From positions 274,369-338,368 of the forward strand of contig NC_011670.1 in assembly GCF_000150955.2 (NCBI RefSeq): 64,000 nt of DNA, in the 5' to 3' direction. The stretch is from Phaeodactylum tricornutum CCAP 1055/1 (taxonomy: Eukaryota > Bacillariophyta > Bacillariophyceae > Surirellales > Neidiaceae). The position numbers and the translations under genes are program-made. Of this stretch, positions 42,049-52,837 are shown piece by piece (position 1 is the stretch's first letter; each line of letters opens with the position of its first letter). The notes beneath the pieces were generated by a model, which ran no database searches, had not been told where the DNA came from, and saw only the letters and a list, made by a program, of their open reading frames with translations.

Positions 42049-42484
42049 AGACAATGGCGCACTGTAGGAAAGGCGAGACGACCACACGGTGGATACTGTG
42101 GAGGGGGCGGGAGGAAAAGTGGTACGCCACGCAAAACAGGTTTGTTGGTGTGGATGGGAGAGGTTTGGCGGAGTTTCCCTCAATTGTCCCTAACTGCGTA
42201 ATTCAAAACGCAGCAAGCTCGCCAGGCGATTATTGGGATCTAGCAGCTTTTCACGAATCAAATCGACTACATACAGGCAACCGCTTCCTACTTTCTTAAG
42301 TATCGGAACCAGAGGATAAAATGTCCATTGGGACACAATGATTCGACTAATCTATCCGTCCGACATGAATGGATGTGGCTTCCCGTGCCAAATCGTGTGT
42401 GGGCACCGCAGCGTTCCTTGGGATTGTTGCCCACAGAATGTAGGTAGGTAGGTAGGTAGGTAGGTTTACATTCCAACGACGACC
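42049..42484. promoter_or_regulatory. Head-to-head region, sulfotransferase and QTRT2 genes
   Basis: 436 bases between divergent starts. The QTRT2 side contains a TAGG microsatellite 19 bases before the ATG. Confidence 0.45.
42441..42465 (+). repeat. TAGG tetranucleotide microsatellite
   Basis: Six perfect TAGG units (42441-42464) plus one base, in the presumed 5' UTR of the QTRT2 gene. Length variation between alleles is likely. Confidence 0.9.
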
Positions 42485-43867
42485 ATGAGCAGCGTTCCGG
42501 AACGACGCAAGCGATCTGCCACTACCAGTCCTAGCCCGATCTCTTCTACACGAATCCTCCTGCAATGTCCCGATGGTGTCTTTCCCTACCTCACACCGGC
42601 GCTCTTACAGATCTGCTTTCCGCCCGATCGCGTCGCCGACGTGCTCCTCCTGGGTTTGGCCGTCCGGGATACTTGCCTCCAACCGACCACGTATCACGAC
42701 GGCAACAAGCGCAAACCCCGCGGCTACAATTTCTCGTCCACCACAAAGGTAGATCGATGGATGTTGCCCTACCAGCGGGTCACGGTGCCGACCTTTGACT
42801 ACCTACAGGACGCCCAAGCGGCGGAATCCACGTCGTCTTCGTCCCGGAACGACCAAGCCGCCGTCACGATGACGAACCAGCACGCCATGATGTGGACAGC
42901 GAATGGTCGTCATGCTTTGACGCCCGCAGTGTACTTTCACGCCGCCGTCGGGTTGGCCTCCCATTCCGTCGTCCCGTTGTTCGACGTCGGGTCCACGTCG
43001 GGCAGCCACGGTCCACTCAGTGCCAACGGGATGCGCAAGCGCACCCACACCGCGCTGCAACGAACGACGCAATGGCGCAACGATTTCGTCTCCCGGTGCT
43101 GCACGGTTCCCGAACACGGTACGAGCGCCGACGTTTGGGCGCCGTTGAATATGGTGCGTGAGGACGCCGCCGGTAGAGTGCCCTTGCCGGTGGAAGGGAC
43201 CAGCCACAGCCAGGCACTCTGGAAAGATCAATTGTCCGACATTTTGAACAGTGGTCACAATGGTCTTTCGGGAATTGTAGCGATTGGGTGGGAGTCTCTC
43301 GAGGAGGACCGTCTAGGTTCCTTGACGAATCTCCGAGCCGAACTCCCGTCCAACATGACTCTGGCTCTCTTGTCGACGCAGACTCTGGGTCAAATTCTCG
43401 AAGTCTGCTCTATTGGACACAATATAGCGATCGGTACCAATCTTCCTACCAAATGGGCTTGTCAAGCCAAAGCTCTTTGTGTACAATTGCCGTCTCCCAA
43501 GAATGCCAAACGAGTGAAAACTGTAGAGACGGCGGAATGCAACGCAGTACTCGACGCGGACGGTTGCGTCCGTCTTCGCCCCACGGACAATAACCGTGAC
43601 GTTACAACGCACCCTTGGTTTCGGGACCGCCGTCCTATTCTCCCGGATTGCCAGTGCTTGACTTGCCGGAGCCACTCTCGAGCCTACATTTATCACTTGG
43701 TCTGTGCCAAGGAGTTGCTTGCCGAGATCCTCTTGTTCATTCACAATCTGCACCTCCTTTTGGACACGGTGCGGCTATTGAGTAACGCCGCCAACGACGA
43801 CGAACGACAGTTACTGTACAAAAATCTACTCTATCAAATCCAGAACACAAATACGCACAACATTTAA
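42485..43867 (+). CDS. QTRT2: Queuine tRNA-ribosyltransferase accessory subunit 2
   Basis: 460 residues, no intron. The C-terminal TGT zinc site is clear: DCQCLTCRSHSRAYIYHL with three Cys, and the zinc-binding His in LLFIHNLHLLL. That end matches the eukaryotic tRNA-guanine transglycosylase family. The catalytic DSGGFQ-type Asp motif of QTRT1 is not visible, and the N-terminus TPALLQICFPPDRVADV fits the non-catalytic QTRT2 partner. QTRT1/QTRT2 together swap guanine for queuine at the wobble position of His, Asn, Tyr and Asp tRNAs, probably on the mitochondrial surface. The middle third (residues 90-250) is Ser/Thr-rich and poorly conserved. QTRT1 itself is not in the window. Confidence 0.82.
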   Translation: MSSVPERRKRSATTSPSPISSTRILLQCPDGVFPYLTPALLQICFPPDRVADVLLLGLAVRDTCLQPTTYHDGNKRKPRGYNFSSTTKVDRWMLPYQRVTVPTFDYLQDAQAAESTSSSSRNDQAAVTMTNQHAMMWTANGRHALTPAVYFHAAVGLASHSVVPLFDVGSTSGSHGPLSANGMRKRTHTALQRTTQWRNDFVSRCCTVPEHGTSADVWAPLNMVREDAAGRVPLPVEGTSHSQALWKDQLSDILNSGHNGLSGIVAIGWESLEEDRLGSLTNLRAELPSNMTLALLSTQTLGQILEVCSIGHNIAIGTNLPTKWACQAKALCVQLPSPKNAKRVKTVETAECNAVLDADGCVRLRPTDNNRDVTTHPWFRDRRPILPDCQCLTCRSHSRAYIYHLVCAKELLAEILLFIHNLHLLLDTVRLLSNAANDDERQLLYKNLLYQIQNTNTHNI

Positions 43868-43926
43868 ATAATGGAGTAGTCCTCGGATACCAAGGTCGGT
43901 CCTTCCATAAGGATTCTCTTAAAATG

Positions 43927-45929
43927 TTAGTTCGAATAAAACCGCTTGGCTGACTGCTTTAGTGCGAACATGGCTCCGATTCGTGGTATCAGAAAGATGA
44001 CGGTAATCATTAGCCAGTACCACCATACGTCAGACCGATCCACTTGCAATTCTTCAAACAGATCGTTGCAGTTCTGCTGCGCGTCCGGTCCCACGCAGTT
44101 GTCGAACTCGTTCACCACCGATAGGCGAATGGCGTAGGTCAGCGAGCACAGGTATTGCGCCCAACGCAAGTAAGGAGGGATGAGCGTTATACTTATGAAG
44201 AATCCCGAAAACAGAAACTGTGGAACGTAAAGGATAGGCAAACTTTCCTGGGCTACCTTTTGATCGTCCATGGCCGAGCCAAAGAGCACCGCAATTGCCG
44301 CACTGGCCATGGCGAGCATGTACAGGATTCCAAAGTAAGTCAAAAAGGGCATCTGTAATTCCATCAGATAGTAAAGAATCAAGGCTTCACACATGACCTT
44401 GAGAAACGTCAACACCGCCTCCATGACAAACTTAGCAAAGATGTAGGCCCCAATGTGGTAGTGATCTGTGGTATACTCTCGCAAGAACACGGGACGTTCG
44501 GTAGGGAACTCGAGCAGAATGGAAATTCCTGTACCAAACATGGCCTGAATCAAAACCATGGTCATTCCTCCAAAATGGCTCTGGAGGTCAATCGCGTCGG
44601 ACAAGTCAGTTGCACCGACACCCTGGTAGACGACCCCGATCACCAATCCCAAAAAGATGGATGCCCCAAAACGAGTCAAAAGAGCTGTCGTATCGCGACC
44701 AGTGTTGACGATATCGCGATATAGAAGTTCATAAATCTGAACAAAAATGGAGATTTTCTGAACTTCCACAATCGCCCCTGATTCCGAGTGCATAGTTTTG
44801 GCCATCATGCTTTGGCCTTTCGGCATTGGTTCGGCTTCGGGTAAATTCCGTTCGTCAACCGAAAAGAAATTGTCCTTTGCCAGTTCGTCTTCGCTCATCG
44901 TCTGGGTCACCATCAACATCCAATCGGCGGGGTTGGCGTGTTCTGGTACCGACTTGTTTCGATCTTCCATGTATTCCGGCACTTTCTCGGGAGACCCTTG
45001 GTAAACGACTTGCCCATGCGCCATGAATATGACCTGATCCAGACTCGCGAAAGTTTCCGAAGCTGGTTGGTGAACGGTGAATAGGACAGACGAACCCGCC
45101 GATGCCACCTTTTTCAACAAGTTAACCAACTTGACAGCGGCAAAACTATCCAAACCGGAGGTGGGTTCGTCCAAAAACACGAGCGCTGGTCGAGTGACCA
45201 ATTCCACCCCCACCGATGCGCGTTTACGCTCGCCACCCGATATTCCTTTAATCAATGCGTTGCCAACGATGGTATCTGCGGCGGCTTCTAGTCCGAGTTC
45301 CTGTAGCATGCGGTTGGTGAGAGTTTCCAGTTCTTCGTCGGTGGTGTCCTTGGAGAGGCGCAGGCGTGCGGAAAAGCGAATGGCTTCGCGGGGCGTGGTG
45401 GCGGCAGGGAGACTGTCCTCCTGGGCGACAAAGGCAATCTGACGTCGCATGGATTGACGGGCTGGGTCCACCTGAAACGTGTCGACACGGACGTTATGAG
45501 TGACGGTAAGGTTGGAACTAGAAATTGTCCGGCCCGCCAAAATGTTCAAAAGGCTCGTCTACCGAGAGCGATAGAGAAAATTCGTGAGATACAAAGAGAT
45601 GCGCTCGGATAGGTCGTGATTACGTATGTGGCAACATGTATAAGAAATCATACCTTGCCGGCACCCGACGGACCCAAGATTGCCGTGACTTTCCCCGCGG
45701 GAACTTCGCCCCAAACGTTCTTGAGCAAAGCTCGCGGCTCTTCCTTTTTCTTGGAAGGCTGTAGTGTCATACTAACGCCGGTCCACAGCAACGTCTTGCC
45801 CGGACGAATGGCAAAAGGATCATCCCGGAGAGTCGAATGTTGGACTTTGAATTCTTTCAGATTGCCAAAGTCTCTGTGATTCGGCTGACCCTGCTCCACG
45901 GTCGGTTCCATCGGTTTATCGGCTTGCAT
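43927..45929 (-). CDS. ABCG-family half-transporter (first of a divergent pair)
   Basis: Two exons, 45654-45929 and 43927-45558 (635 residues); the 95-bp intron falls inside Walker A, after GPSGAGK and before TSLLNILAG. The nucleotide-binding domain comes first, as in ABCG proteins: Walker A, then the signature GISGGERKRASVGVEL, Walker B LVFLDEPTSGLDS and the H-loop FTVHQPASE. The C-terminal half has six membrane segments and an external loop with Cys (FDNCVGPDAQQNCND). Half-size transporters work as dimers and typically export sterols, lipids or xenobiotics. The start ATG at 45929 (MQADKPMEP) is chosen over open sequence upstream that lacks a good context. Substrate unknown. Confidence 0.92.
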
Positions 45930-46531
45930 GATGATGATAGATAGATAGCTAACGAAGATTGTTGCCAAACTGAAGAAGCCAAACGTAGAAAGACAGGTAG
46001 AGTCACCAATCGAGTCGATGTAACTATGAGTTCTTGGTGTTTGTGAGGGGAAAAAATACGTGAGCTCACGATCTGGAACAAGTCCAAAGTCCGAGGCAAA
46101 AAAGCCATCATTCTCGCACGACAGGAGCATCTGCGAACCGACGGCGTACGGTGAGATCACTCGGACAGGAACAATTTCTAGGGATCCCAGATGTGACGTG
46201 GTGGCGTGCGCAATGAATAAAGTGTTCGTGACTGTTCGAAAAGTATGAGACTGCGCTTGCGGAACAAATGTTTTATTCCTGAATCACATCACAGCGAACT
46301 TTGGTAGGTATAATTGATTGGGCCAGAGCGACCCCTTTCTCACGGTTACGATCTCTAGAATTCCATCCTTCCCACATTTTCGAGGACTGTACTCGATCTC
46401 CGTTGCCTTGATCGACATCAACGTGTACTGCTCTCGGTTTATTTACGGTGCGTTGGTCTGAGATTGCAGCGTACTCTTTCCATATCTAAGAATCTACATT
46501 TGAAAGCACCGTTTCTGAAATCGCCTCCAAC
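45930..46531. promoter_or_regulatory. Shared promoter region of two divergent ABCG genes
   Basis: 602 bases between the two start codons (45929 minus, 46532 plus). Both genes are paralogs, so co-regulation from this segment is plausible. No specific site can be named. Confidence 0.5.
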
Positions 46532-48490
46532 ATGAACGATTCTTCGTCGTCCCGGACCGATCCCTTTGCCCCACGAGTCGGCAAACCACTGCTTTGGAGA
46601 AATGTGCAGATGAAGGCTACTGTGGTAAGATCCATGATGTGTGTGCGTATCGGAAAACTCATCGTGCTACATGATCACGTTGCTGACGATTGCGATGATT
46701 TTCTTCAGAACAAGAAGGACAGTGATGGTTCCAAGGTTATTCTGAAGGATGTGTGGGGGAGTATTCCAAATGGACGTGTGACTGCCATTATGGGGCCCTC
46801 CGGAGCGGGAAAGGTATGTTCAAACATTCATGTTGACATTCTGATTGCTGCTTCGCGTCTTCATGGCGCTACTTATGTGTTTTACATATAGACGTCTCTT
46901 CTCAATATTTTGGCCGGTCGGGTCCAATCTTCCTCCAAGATTGAAATTGAAGCCGATATTCGCCTCGGGGACCAGCGTATTGACCCTTCACAACAAGCGG
47001 TGCGTCGCACCATGGCCTTTGTAGCTCAGGAAGAGTCTCTGCAAGTCACTAGTACCCCTCGTGAGGCGATTCGTTTCTCCGCTCGCATGCGCTTGCCGGT
47101 GGATCGGACCGACGAAGAAATTGACGAAATGACGAACCGTATGGTGAAAGAACTTGGGCTCGAGAAAGCCGCCGATACAGTCATTGGAGGAGCACTCTTG
47201 AAGGGAATCTCGGGTGGCGAGCGAAAGCGCACGGCAGTCGGTGTCGAGCTGGTTGTACAACCCACTTTGATCTTTTTGGATGAGCCCACGACGGGCTTGG
47301 ACAGCTATTCGGCAATTGCGGTTGTTCAAATTCTCAAACGTGTTGCCACCTCTGGGTCGGCTGTCGCCTTGACGATACATCAACCCGCATCCGAAATCGT
47401 TCAACTTTTGGATGAGTTAATTTTGTTGCGATTGGGGAGTGTGTTGTATCAAGGTCCGGTCGCGGACATTCCGCGTGTTTTCGAGAATGCTGGTCTCCCA
47501 CTCCCATCTCGTTACAATCCAGCTGACTGGATGTTGCACGTTGCCCAGACGATTACGACGGATAAACTTGCCGAAGGTCTGTACCCCAAAGATATCCGGG
47601 AATTTCCGCCTTTGCCTCCTCCATCCCGTTCTGGATCTACAGGCACGGGCGAAGGTAGGGGCAAGAAAGTTTCACAGTTATCTCAGATTGCAGCCTTGAC
47701 AAAGCGAGAATTGATCAATTTGTACCGCTTTCCTGACGCGATCTTTATGCGCTGGGGTGGTGACACTATACTGGCGTTGCTCATTTCCTTGATCTACAAA
47801 AGTGTTGGCGAGACGGATCGATCGGTCCAGTCGAATATTCGCAGCATCTTCGGTGCCCTCGTATTCTCGCAATTGATGGGACTCTTTGGATGCGCCGAAC
47901 CGAGTCTCATGTACTTTCCTCAAGATCGTCCAGTATTTTTGCGCGAGTATGCCACCAATCACTATTCTGTGACGTCCTACTTTCTGAGCCGAACCTTCAT
48001 CGAGTCCGTCTTGGCCTTTGTGCAGATTACGGCTCAATCTCTTCTTTACGTCTACGTGATGGAACTAAACATACCATTCTGGGAATTTGTGGGAATCAAC
48101 TACGTTTTGAGTATGGCCGGGACAGGTGTAGCAGTCTTTATCGGGTCCATTGTTGAAGACCCCAGGACAGCCACAGAGCTGCTTCCACTTGTATTGGTTC
48201 CGCAATTGCTTTTTGCTGGCTTTTTTGTGTCAATTGACAACATTCCCTCCTGGCTACAGTGGGCTCAGTATCTTTGCGCTTTGACGTACAGCATTCGCTT
48301 GGCGGTCATCGGGGAGTTCAGTTCCTGTGGTGATGCGGCCGCACAGGAAACGTGTGACGAAATTTTCGAGCGCAACAGTGTTGACCCGGATGATTCTGGT
48401 TTGTACTGGGGTATATTAGTGGCATTGTTTGTTGTCTTTAGATGTGCTGCCATGGCGGCACTGGCCATTCGAGCCAAGCACTACTTATAA
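46532..48490 (+). CDS. ABCG-family half-transporter (second of a divergent pair)
   Basis: Three exons, 46532-46624, 46709-46813 and 46892-48490 (598 residues). The first intron (84 bp, GTAAGA...TTCAG) is a multiple of three without stops, so it could be misread as coding; the second (78 bp) cuts Walker A after GPSGAGK, the same place as in its neighbour. Motifs: GISGGERKRTAVGVEL, LIFLDEPTTGLDSYS, LTIHQPASE, then six membrane segments and an external Cys loop (FSSCGDAAAQETCDE). It shares order, length and intron position with the 43927-45929 gene, so the pair arose by inverted duplication. It lacks part of the other's N-terminus. Confidence 0.92.
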
Positions 48491-48592
48491 TCATGCTACC
48501 CTACAAGCCATGTACGCTTTACGACTATCCGTCACCTACTAAATAATCTAGAGGGCTCTTCTGTGAGTCGCTCGAAAACAGTACCAATCTTT

Positions 48593-49702
48593 CTAGAGCT
48601 CTGCTCCAACTTCGTTTGACGCTTCGGAAACCTCTTCCAGGAAGAATGCCTGACGTATCATTTCTTTTTGCCGGAGCGATAACTCCTCCGGAAAAACCAC
48701 ATCGAATTTGACATGTAAATCTCCCTTTTGTCGTGGCCGACTTCGGTTAGGCATTCCCATTCCTGGCACCTTCAGAACATCTCCGGTATCTATCACACCA
48801 TCCTTGTGAATATTAAATGGTTGGCCATCGACCGTATTCAGCGTCGTTGAAAAGTTGGTCAATGCATCAACTAATGGCACTTGCACAGTCAAATGTAAAT
48901 CATCGTGATCCCTTCGGAAGACTTCGTGAGGTTGCTGTTCTAGAATAAATACCAAGTCACCGGTATCGTGCTCGGCACGCTCGTCCGCCATGCCAGCAAA
49001 GGTAAGACGTTGCCCTTTCCGAGCGCCTGGTGGAATCTCAATCTTAAGCATTTTGCCCTTTTTCGAAGTCATGCTCGAGCAGTGACTGCATTGGTCCACC
49101 CATCTTTTTCCAGGTGCTATACAGCGGTCGTCTCGAGATTTAATTTGCTGTTGAAAGCTAGGTCCAAATCTTTGAATCCGCATCCGCATTCCGTTGCTAT
49201 GGCATGAATTGTCCCGCTTGATGCACATTTCCCAATCTACGCATAGCGTTTGGCGATTATATTGAATATCAAATGAGTCACCCGAGTACATCTGTTCCAG
49301 TGTGACGCTGAGAGGAAACGAGACTGTTTCCGTTTTAGGCCGCGGCTGCTCACTGTAAAAGTAATCCTCATCAACGCCGTGATTGTTGTTACGGTTTCTT
49401 TGCTCAAAATCAGTAACGCCTTGTGCCCCACTGCGGTCATATATGTTCTTGAGTTCGTCGTCCGCGAGAACCTCATACGCTCGGTTAATTTCCGCGAATA
49501 CTCCAGCCGCATTCTCATCTTTGTTTTTATCGGGATGATGTTCCAACGATTTTTGACGGTAGGCTTTTTTGATTTCCTGTGGTGATGCACGCCGTGAAAC
49601 GCCTAGCAGTCGGTAGTAATCAACAGACTGTGTTACAGCTAGCAAGCTGTAGAGCTGAAACAAACGGAGCCAACGCTGTGAGCGAAGAAAATGGCCGTTC
49701 AT
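48593..49702 (-). CDS. ER-lumenal DnaJ protein, DNAJB11/ERdj3-like
   Basis: 369 residues, no intron. A signal peptide (LRLFQLYSLLAVTQS) precedes a full J-domain: DYYRLLGVSRRASPQEIKK and the HPD motif in LEHHPDKNKDENA, then EINRAYEVLADDELKN. After a short spacer come the two substrate-binding beta domains, with a Cys-containing insert (residues 150-220) as in ERdj3/Scj1-type proteins, and GTGDLVF-like strand HDTGDLVFILEQQPH. It would recruit and stimulate the ER Hsp70 (BiP) and bind unfolded secretory proteins. No KDEL-like retrieval signal ends the protein (VGAEL). It converges with the second ABCG gene, 102 bases apart. Confidence 0.87.
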   Translation of the reverse strand: MNGHFLRSQRWLRLFQLYSLLAVTQSVDYYRLLGVSRRASPQEIKKAYRQKSLEHHPDKNKDENAAGVFAEINRAYEVLADDELKNIYDRSGAQGVTDFEQRNRNNNHGVDEDYFYSEQPRPKTETVSFPLSVTLEQMYSGDSFDIQYNRQTLCVDWEMCIKRDNSCHSNGMRMRIQRFGPSFQQQIKSRDDRCIAPGKRWVDQCSHCSSMTSKKGKMLKIEIPPGARKGQRLTFAGMADERAEHDTGDLVFILEQQPHEVFRRDHDDLHLTVQVPLVDALTNFSTTLNTVDGQPFNIHKDGVIDTGDVLKVPGMGMPNRSRPRQKGDLHVKFDVVFPEELSLRQKEMIRQAFFLEEVSEASNEVGAEL

Positions 49703-50049
49703 GGTGGATGGTTATGCGACTTCGGTGTGGCAATAAAAAATCATGGATGGCTTCTGGGTCGTTCTTGCTCCCCTTTCAATTTACTTTGTAGTCATTATAG
49801 TCGGGTCACATTCTCATGTATTCCCATTCACAATACCAATCAGTCATTCTGTCAAAGAGGCAAAAAATATCAATATTCTCTGAGCGGTAGCCACATACGA
49901 TAAAGGGAGTGTGATGACATCGACTACCTCAAGATCGTCTGGCACTGGTTAGCCCGAACCCTCCCCTTTCAATTTCGTTCACTTTTGCTTCGTCGGTGAG
50001 GGCTCGTCAATTTATTGTCTTTTGGTTCTCCCCCTTGCACCTACAGACC
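49703..50049. promoter_or_regulatory. Probable bidirectional promoter, DnaJ and ubiquitin-like-repeat genes
   Basis: 347 bases between divergent start codons. A possible 3' splice site (CTACAG, 50041-50046) sits just before the plus-strand ATG, hinting at a 5' UTR intron. Confidence 0.4.
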
Positions 50050-51666
50050 ATGGGCGATTGCCGCTTGAAGATTAAAATCTCTCTCAAACTTTTGAGTACA
50101 AGCGTCGAAGAACCAGGGGGGTGGCTGGTCTTTACAAAAGTTTGGAGCTCAGACACGACCATTTGTGAAGTCTGCGACGAGCATCTGGACGATGCCGTTG
50201 TCTCCATAAACAATCTGCTCCGGCGAAGAGAGGGTTTTTCAGCCGCGCACTTGTGGGATTGCACCAGCTATCCTCCTCGAGATGTAACTGATTGGCCCTT
50301 GAAGATCTTTTCGCAAACGCAAGGGTCACACAGTAAAACCCTTTTTGCTGCCGGATGGTATCCATCAGGATCGCTAGAAGTGCTGCCTGCTGATGAATCA
50401 CCGCAGTTAGCGTCACGAAGTCAGTATGACGACGTACAATACAATGTGCAGCAAGGAGAAAACTCGATCGTTTTACACAAAAAGGGTAAACTGGCGGCTC
50501 TAACACCGACGCCAACCGAAAACGTGAAACCATCCGAACTGCTGCGGAGTGTTACTAGCCGTTTTGACCGTGACGACGAAAAACACCGCGATCTCGACGC
50601 CAAGGCTGCGCAGCTCCGTTGCGAAAACCTCCAACTGGCAAAATCAAAACAAAAAGCTCGCAATCAGCGTCTAGAAATAAGGATTCGCAATCTCGAAAAC
50701 GCCGGAAAGCAAAAGAACCGATCTGTGTCTAGTCAAGTCCGCAACATGCTGATTAAAAGTCGGGCTACTGGGGCAGAATCTTTAAAAATGCAAGACCGTG
50801 TTTACTTTTATTGCATTCTAGTGGATGATGCCAATGAAATGTGCGAGCCTAAGGAAGAATATCGATATTACTCACCGCAAGATACCATCGGAAAGATTTG
50901 TTCGCAATTTACTTTGCCCGGGAAGGTATCGGAGCTACTCATTTGGCGCTCGGCGGAGTCAAAAGACGAAGCCAGAGGAGATCCATACCGTCGACTTCCA
51001 TCACTAATGCGCATTTATGAAGCCATCGGCGCAAATTACTTGACAGGCATAAACAAGATCCTCATACGGTTTTACAGAGCGGGCATCGACGAAGCGACTC
51101 CAAGTATTGACAATATCGCGCCCATCGAAATCCAAGACGACAAGACCAAGGGATCGTTGATTGGAAGCATACCTGACATAAACACCACAGTGACTAGCCA
51201 TGCGGATGTCACTGCAGCATCGCAAACGAAATCGAGCTGCGAAGGCCAGATTGACGAGCGATTGACCTTGTCGATCCAAGCATTAGATGAAAAATCCATT
51301 AAGCGCAAATCTTCAGTCACCGCTCAAAAGGTCTTGCAGATGAAGATGAAAAGTAAGGCAAGAGGTGACTCAAAGCGTGTCAAGATTGAAGACCGCTTCT
51401 TTCTCGAATTAGTGATTGCAACAGAAACGGAGTCCAACTACCGCTGTGAGATTTTGCCCGTGTTTGTAGCCTTAACAGACAACCTAGAGCGCATTGTTCG
51501 GGATTTTGTCGACCACCCAGGTGGCTGTAAAGGCTGGGAAATCCTTGTCCCGAATGCTGACAGTTCCGTTTTTCTTCGCGGCACTCAGACGACCATGTGT
51601 CTCAAAGAGTTGAGCGAAAAGGGTATCATTCGACAGTTCAACCGTATTGTCATAAAGTTGTATTGA
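50050..51666 (+). CDS. Protein with repeated ubiquitin-like (UBX/ZFAND1-type) domains
   Basis: 538 residues from the ATG at 50050. Two regions mirror each other: SQVRNMLIKSRATGAESL followed by MQDRVYFYCILVDDANE (near residue 230), and TAQKVLQMKMKSKARGDS followed by IEDRFFLELVIATETES (near 425). Both continue with a strand-helix-strand run and close with INKILIRFY or FNRIVIKLY. The order resembles the ubiquitin-like tail of ZFAND1/Cuz1. The N-terminal 120 residues also look ubiquitin-like; LFAAGWYPSGSLEVLP recalls the end of a UBX domain. A coiled coil lies between (residues 180-225). No AN1 zinc finger is seen. A role in p97/Cdc48 or proteasome adaptation is inference. Confidence 0.6.
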   Translation: MGDCRLKIKISLKLLSTSVEEPGGWLVFTKVWSSDTTICEVCDEHLDDAVVSINNLLRRREGFSAAHLWDCTSYPPRDVTDWPLKIFSQTQGSHSKTLFAAGWYPSGSLEVLPADESPQLASRSQYDDVQYNVQQGENSIVLHKKGKLAALTPTPTENVKPSELLRSVTSRFDRDDEKHRDLDAKAAQLRCENLQLAKSKQKARNQRLEIRIRNLENAGKQKNRSVSSQVRNMLIKSRATGAESLKMQDRVYFYCILVDDANEMCEPKEEYRYYSPQDTIGKICSQFTLPGKVSELLIWRSAESKDEARGDPYRRLPSLMRIYEAIGANYLTGINKILIRFYRAGIDEATPSIDNIAPIEIQDDKTKGSLIGSIPDINTTVTSHADVTAASQTKSSCEGQIDERLTLSIQALDEKSIKRKSSVTAQKVLQMKMKSKARGDSKRVKIEDRFFLELVIATETESNYRCEILPVFVALTDNLERIVRDFVDHPGGCKGWEILVPNADSSVFLRGTQTTMCLKELSEKGIIRQFNRIVIKLY

Positions 51667-51696
51667 ACACGCTTTGGTTTGATGGTACGGTCGCCG

Positions 51697-52416
51697 TCAT
51701 TGATCACCTTCTTGTTTCTGAATAACAAATATTCCAAAGGTCGTTCCTCTGAATTGTGGTTCAAAAAGATGGTCAGCCAATCGTCGGTATGTAAAGCCTG
51801 CCTTTGTCAGTTTGTGAAAGAAGTCGACCCTCGTGTCTTGCATGGTAACACCAATCAATGAGATTGTATGGGGCTTGGAGTACCGCAACAATGACGAAAT
51901 AAGAGGGTCATATAGATAAGGTCGATAGGCGACATCCGACCCAAGTATCAAATCAAACTTGCATTCTCCGCTTCGTACATGATCAGAGTAGGAATTTTGA
52001 TGACTGTCTCTTTTTTCAAAACTTCCCCACGTGTGCTCAAGGACATGAATACAACTGCCTGTAACTAAGTCGGTCAAGTGTTTGTTAGCACACAGAGTTT
52101 GTCGAATCATGGGCAAGTGATCGGCGTCGTCGGAGATGACAAGTTTTTCTATGTAAGATGCCGCCAGGGCCAACCAACACGTTGCCAAAAGCCCATTTCC
52201 GCTTCCTAGTTCTAGCACAGATAACCGTCCCACACGATCGTGGAGTCTCTGTATCTCTTGCTTGGCATGTGTCGTTTTGGCATACTGAGCCATGGCCAAT
52301 CCAGTTGACCATAGACCGCCACCGATGCCAGCGCTCCAATCTTCTTCAAAGAAAACCGGCGTGTCCTCGATAACCATGAAAGGCTCCCGGAGTGCAGACG
52401 GCTTCTCAGTCGACAT
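51697..52416 (-). CDS. METTL21/FAM86-type protein methyltransferase
   Basis: 239 residues. A Rossmann methyltransferase of the PF10294 group, which methylates Lys on chaperones and translation factors: SVLELGSGNGLLATCWLAL holds the SAM-binding loop near residue 68, KLVISDDADHLP the acidic end of strand 2, and FDLILGSDVAYRPYLYDPL is the diagnostic post-II region with the substrate-site Asp. The N-terminal GGGLWSTGLAMAQY matches the family's lead-in. No targeting signal. It converges with the ubiquitin-like-repeat gene, only 30 bases between stop codons. Confidence 0.85.
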   Translation of the reverse strand: MSTEKPSALREPFMVIEDTPVFFEEDWSAGIGGGLWSTGLAMAQYAKTTHAKQEIQRLHDRVGRLSVLELGSGNGLLATCWLALAASYIEKLVISDDADHLPMIRQTLCANKHLTDLVTGSCIHVLEHTWGSFEKRDSHQNSYSDHVRSGECKFDLILGSDVAYRPYLYDPLISSLLRYSKPHTISLIGVTMQDTRVDFFHKLTKAGFTYRRLADHLFEPQFRGTTFGIFVIQKQEGDQ

Positions 52417-52837
52417 CGTTAAGTCGAGCGCTGTCTGATAGCTAGTCCTTCATTCCGGCGTATGCATGAGTCTTTTTCCTGCTATTTTCAAGTCGTTGGC
52501 GCAAACCAATGAAAATGTGTCCTGGCTTCACATTTCCAGTTAATTAAAGCGACGATGACTATGTTTATCCTTAGATTCCATATTCCAGTTAAAATGGAAA
52601 GTCCACCCACACTGTACCAAGAAATTCATCCACCACTGAAAAATAAAGCCCGGTGTGTATCGTACTCAGCCTGTGTAACGACGATGGTATTGGCGCATAC
52701 AACGTCTCCGTAAGTCAAACACGACATTAGTGTCGATCACAATCGAGTCCATTAGCAATAAGACAGCTAGTCATTGCCACAAACGCTGTACAATACCATA
52801 GAAACAGTCTTCTTGATCGGCGTCACTCAAGTATACG
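52417..52837. promoter_or_regulatory. Head-to-head region, methyltransferase and RPB6 genes
   Basis: 421 bases between divergent starts; probably both promoters. No gene seen. Confidence 0.45.
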
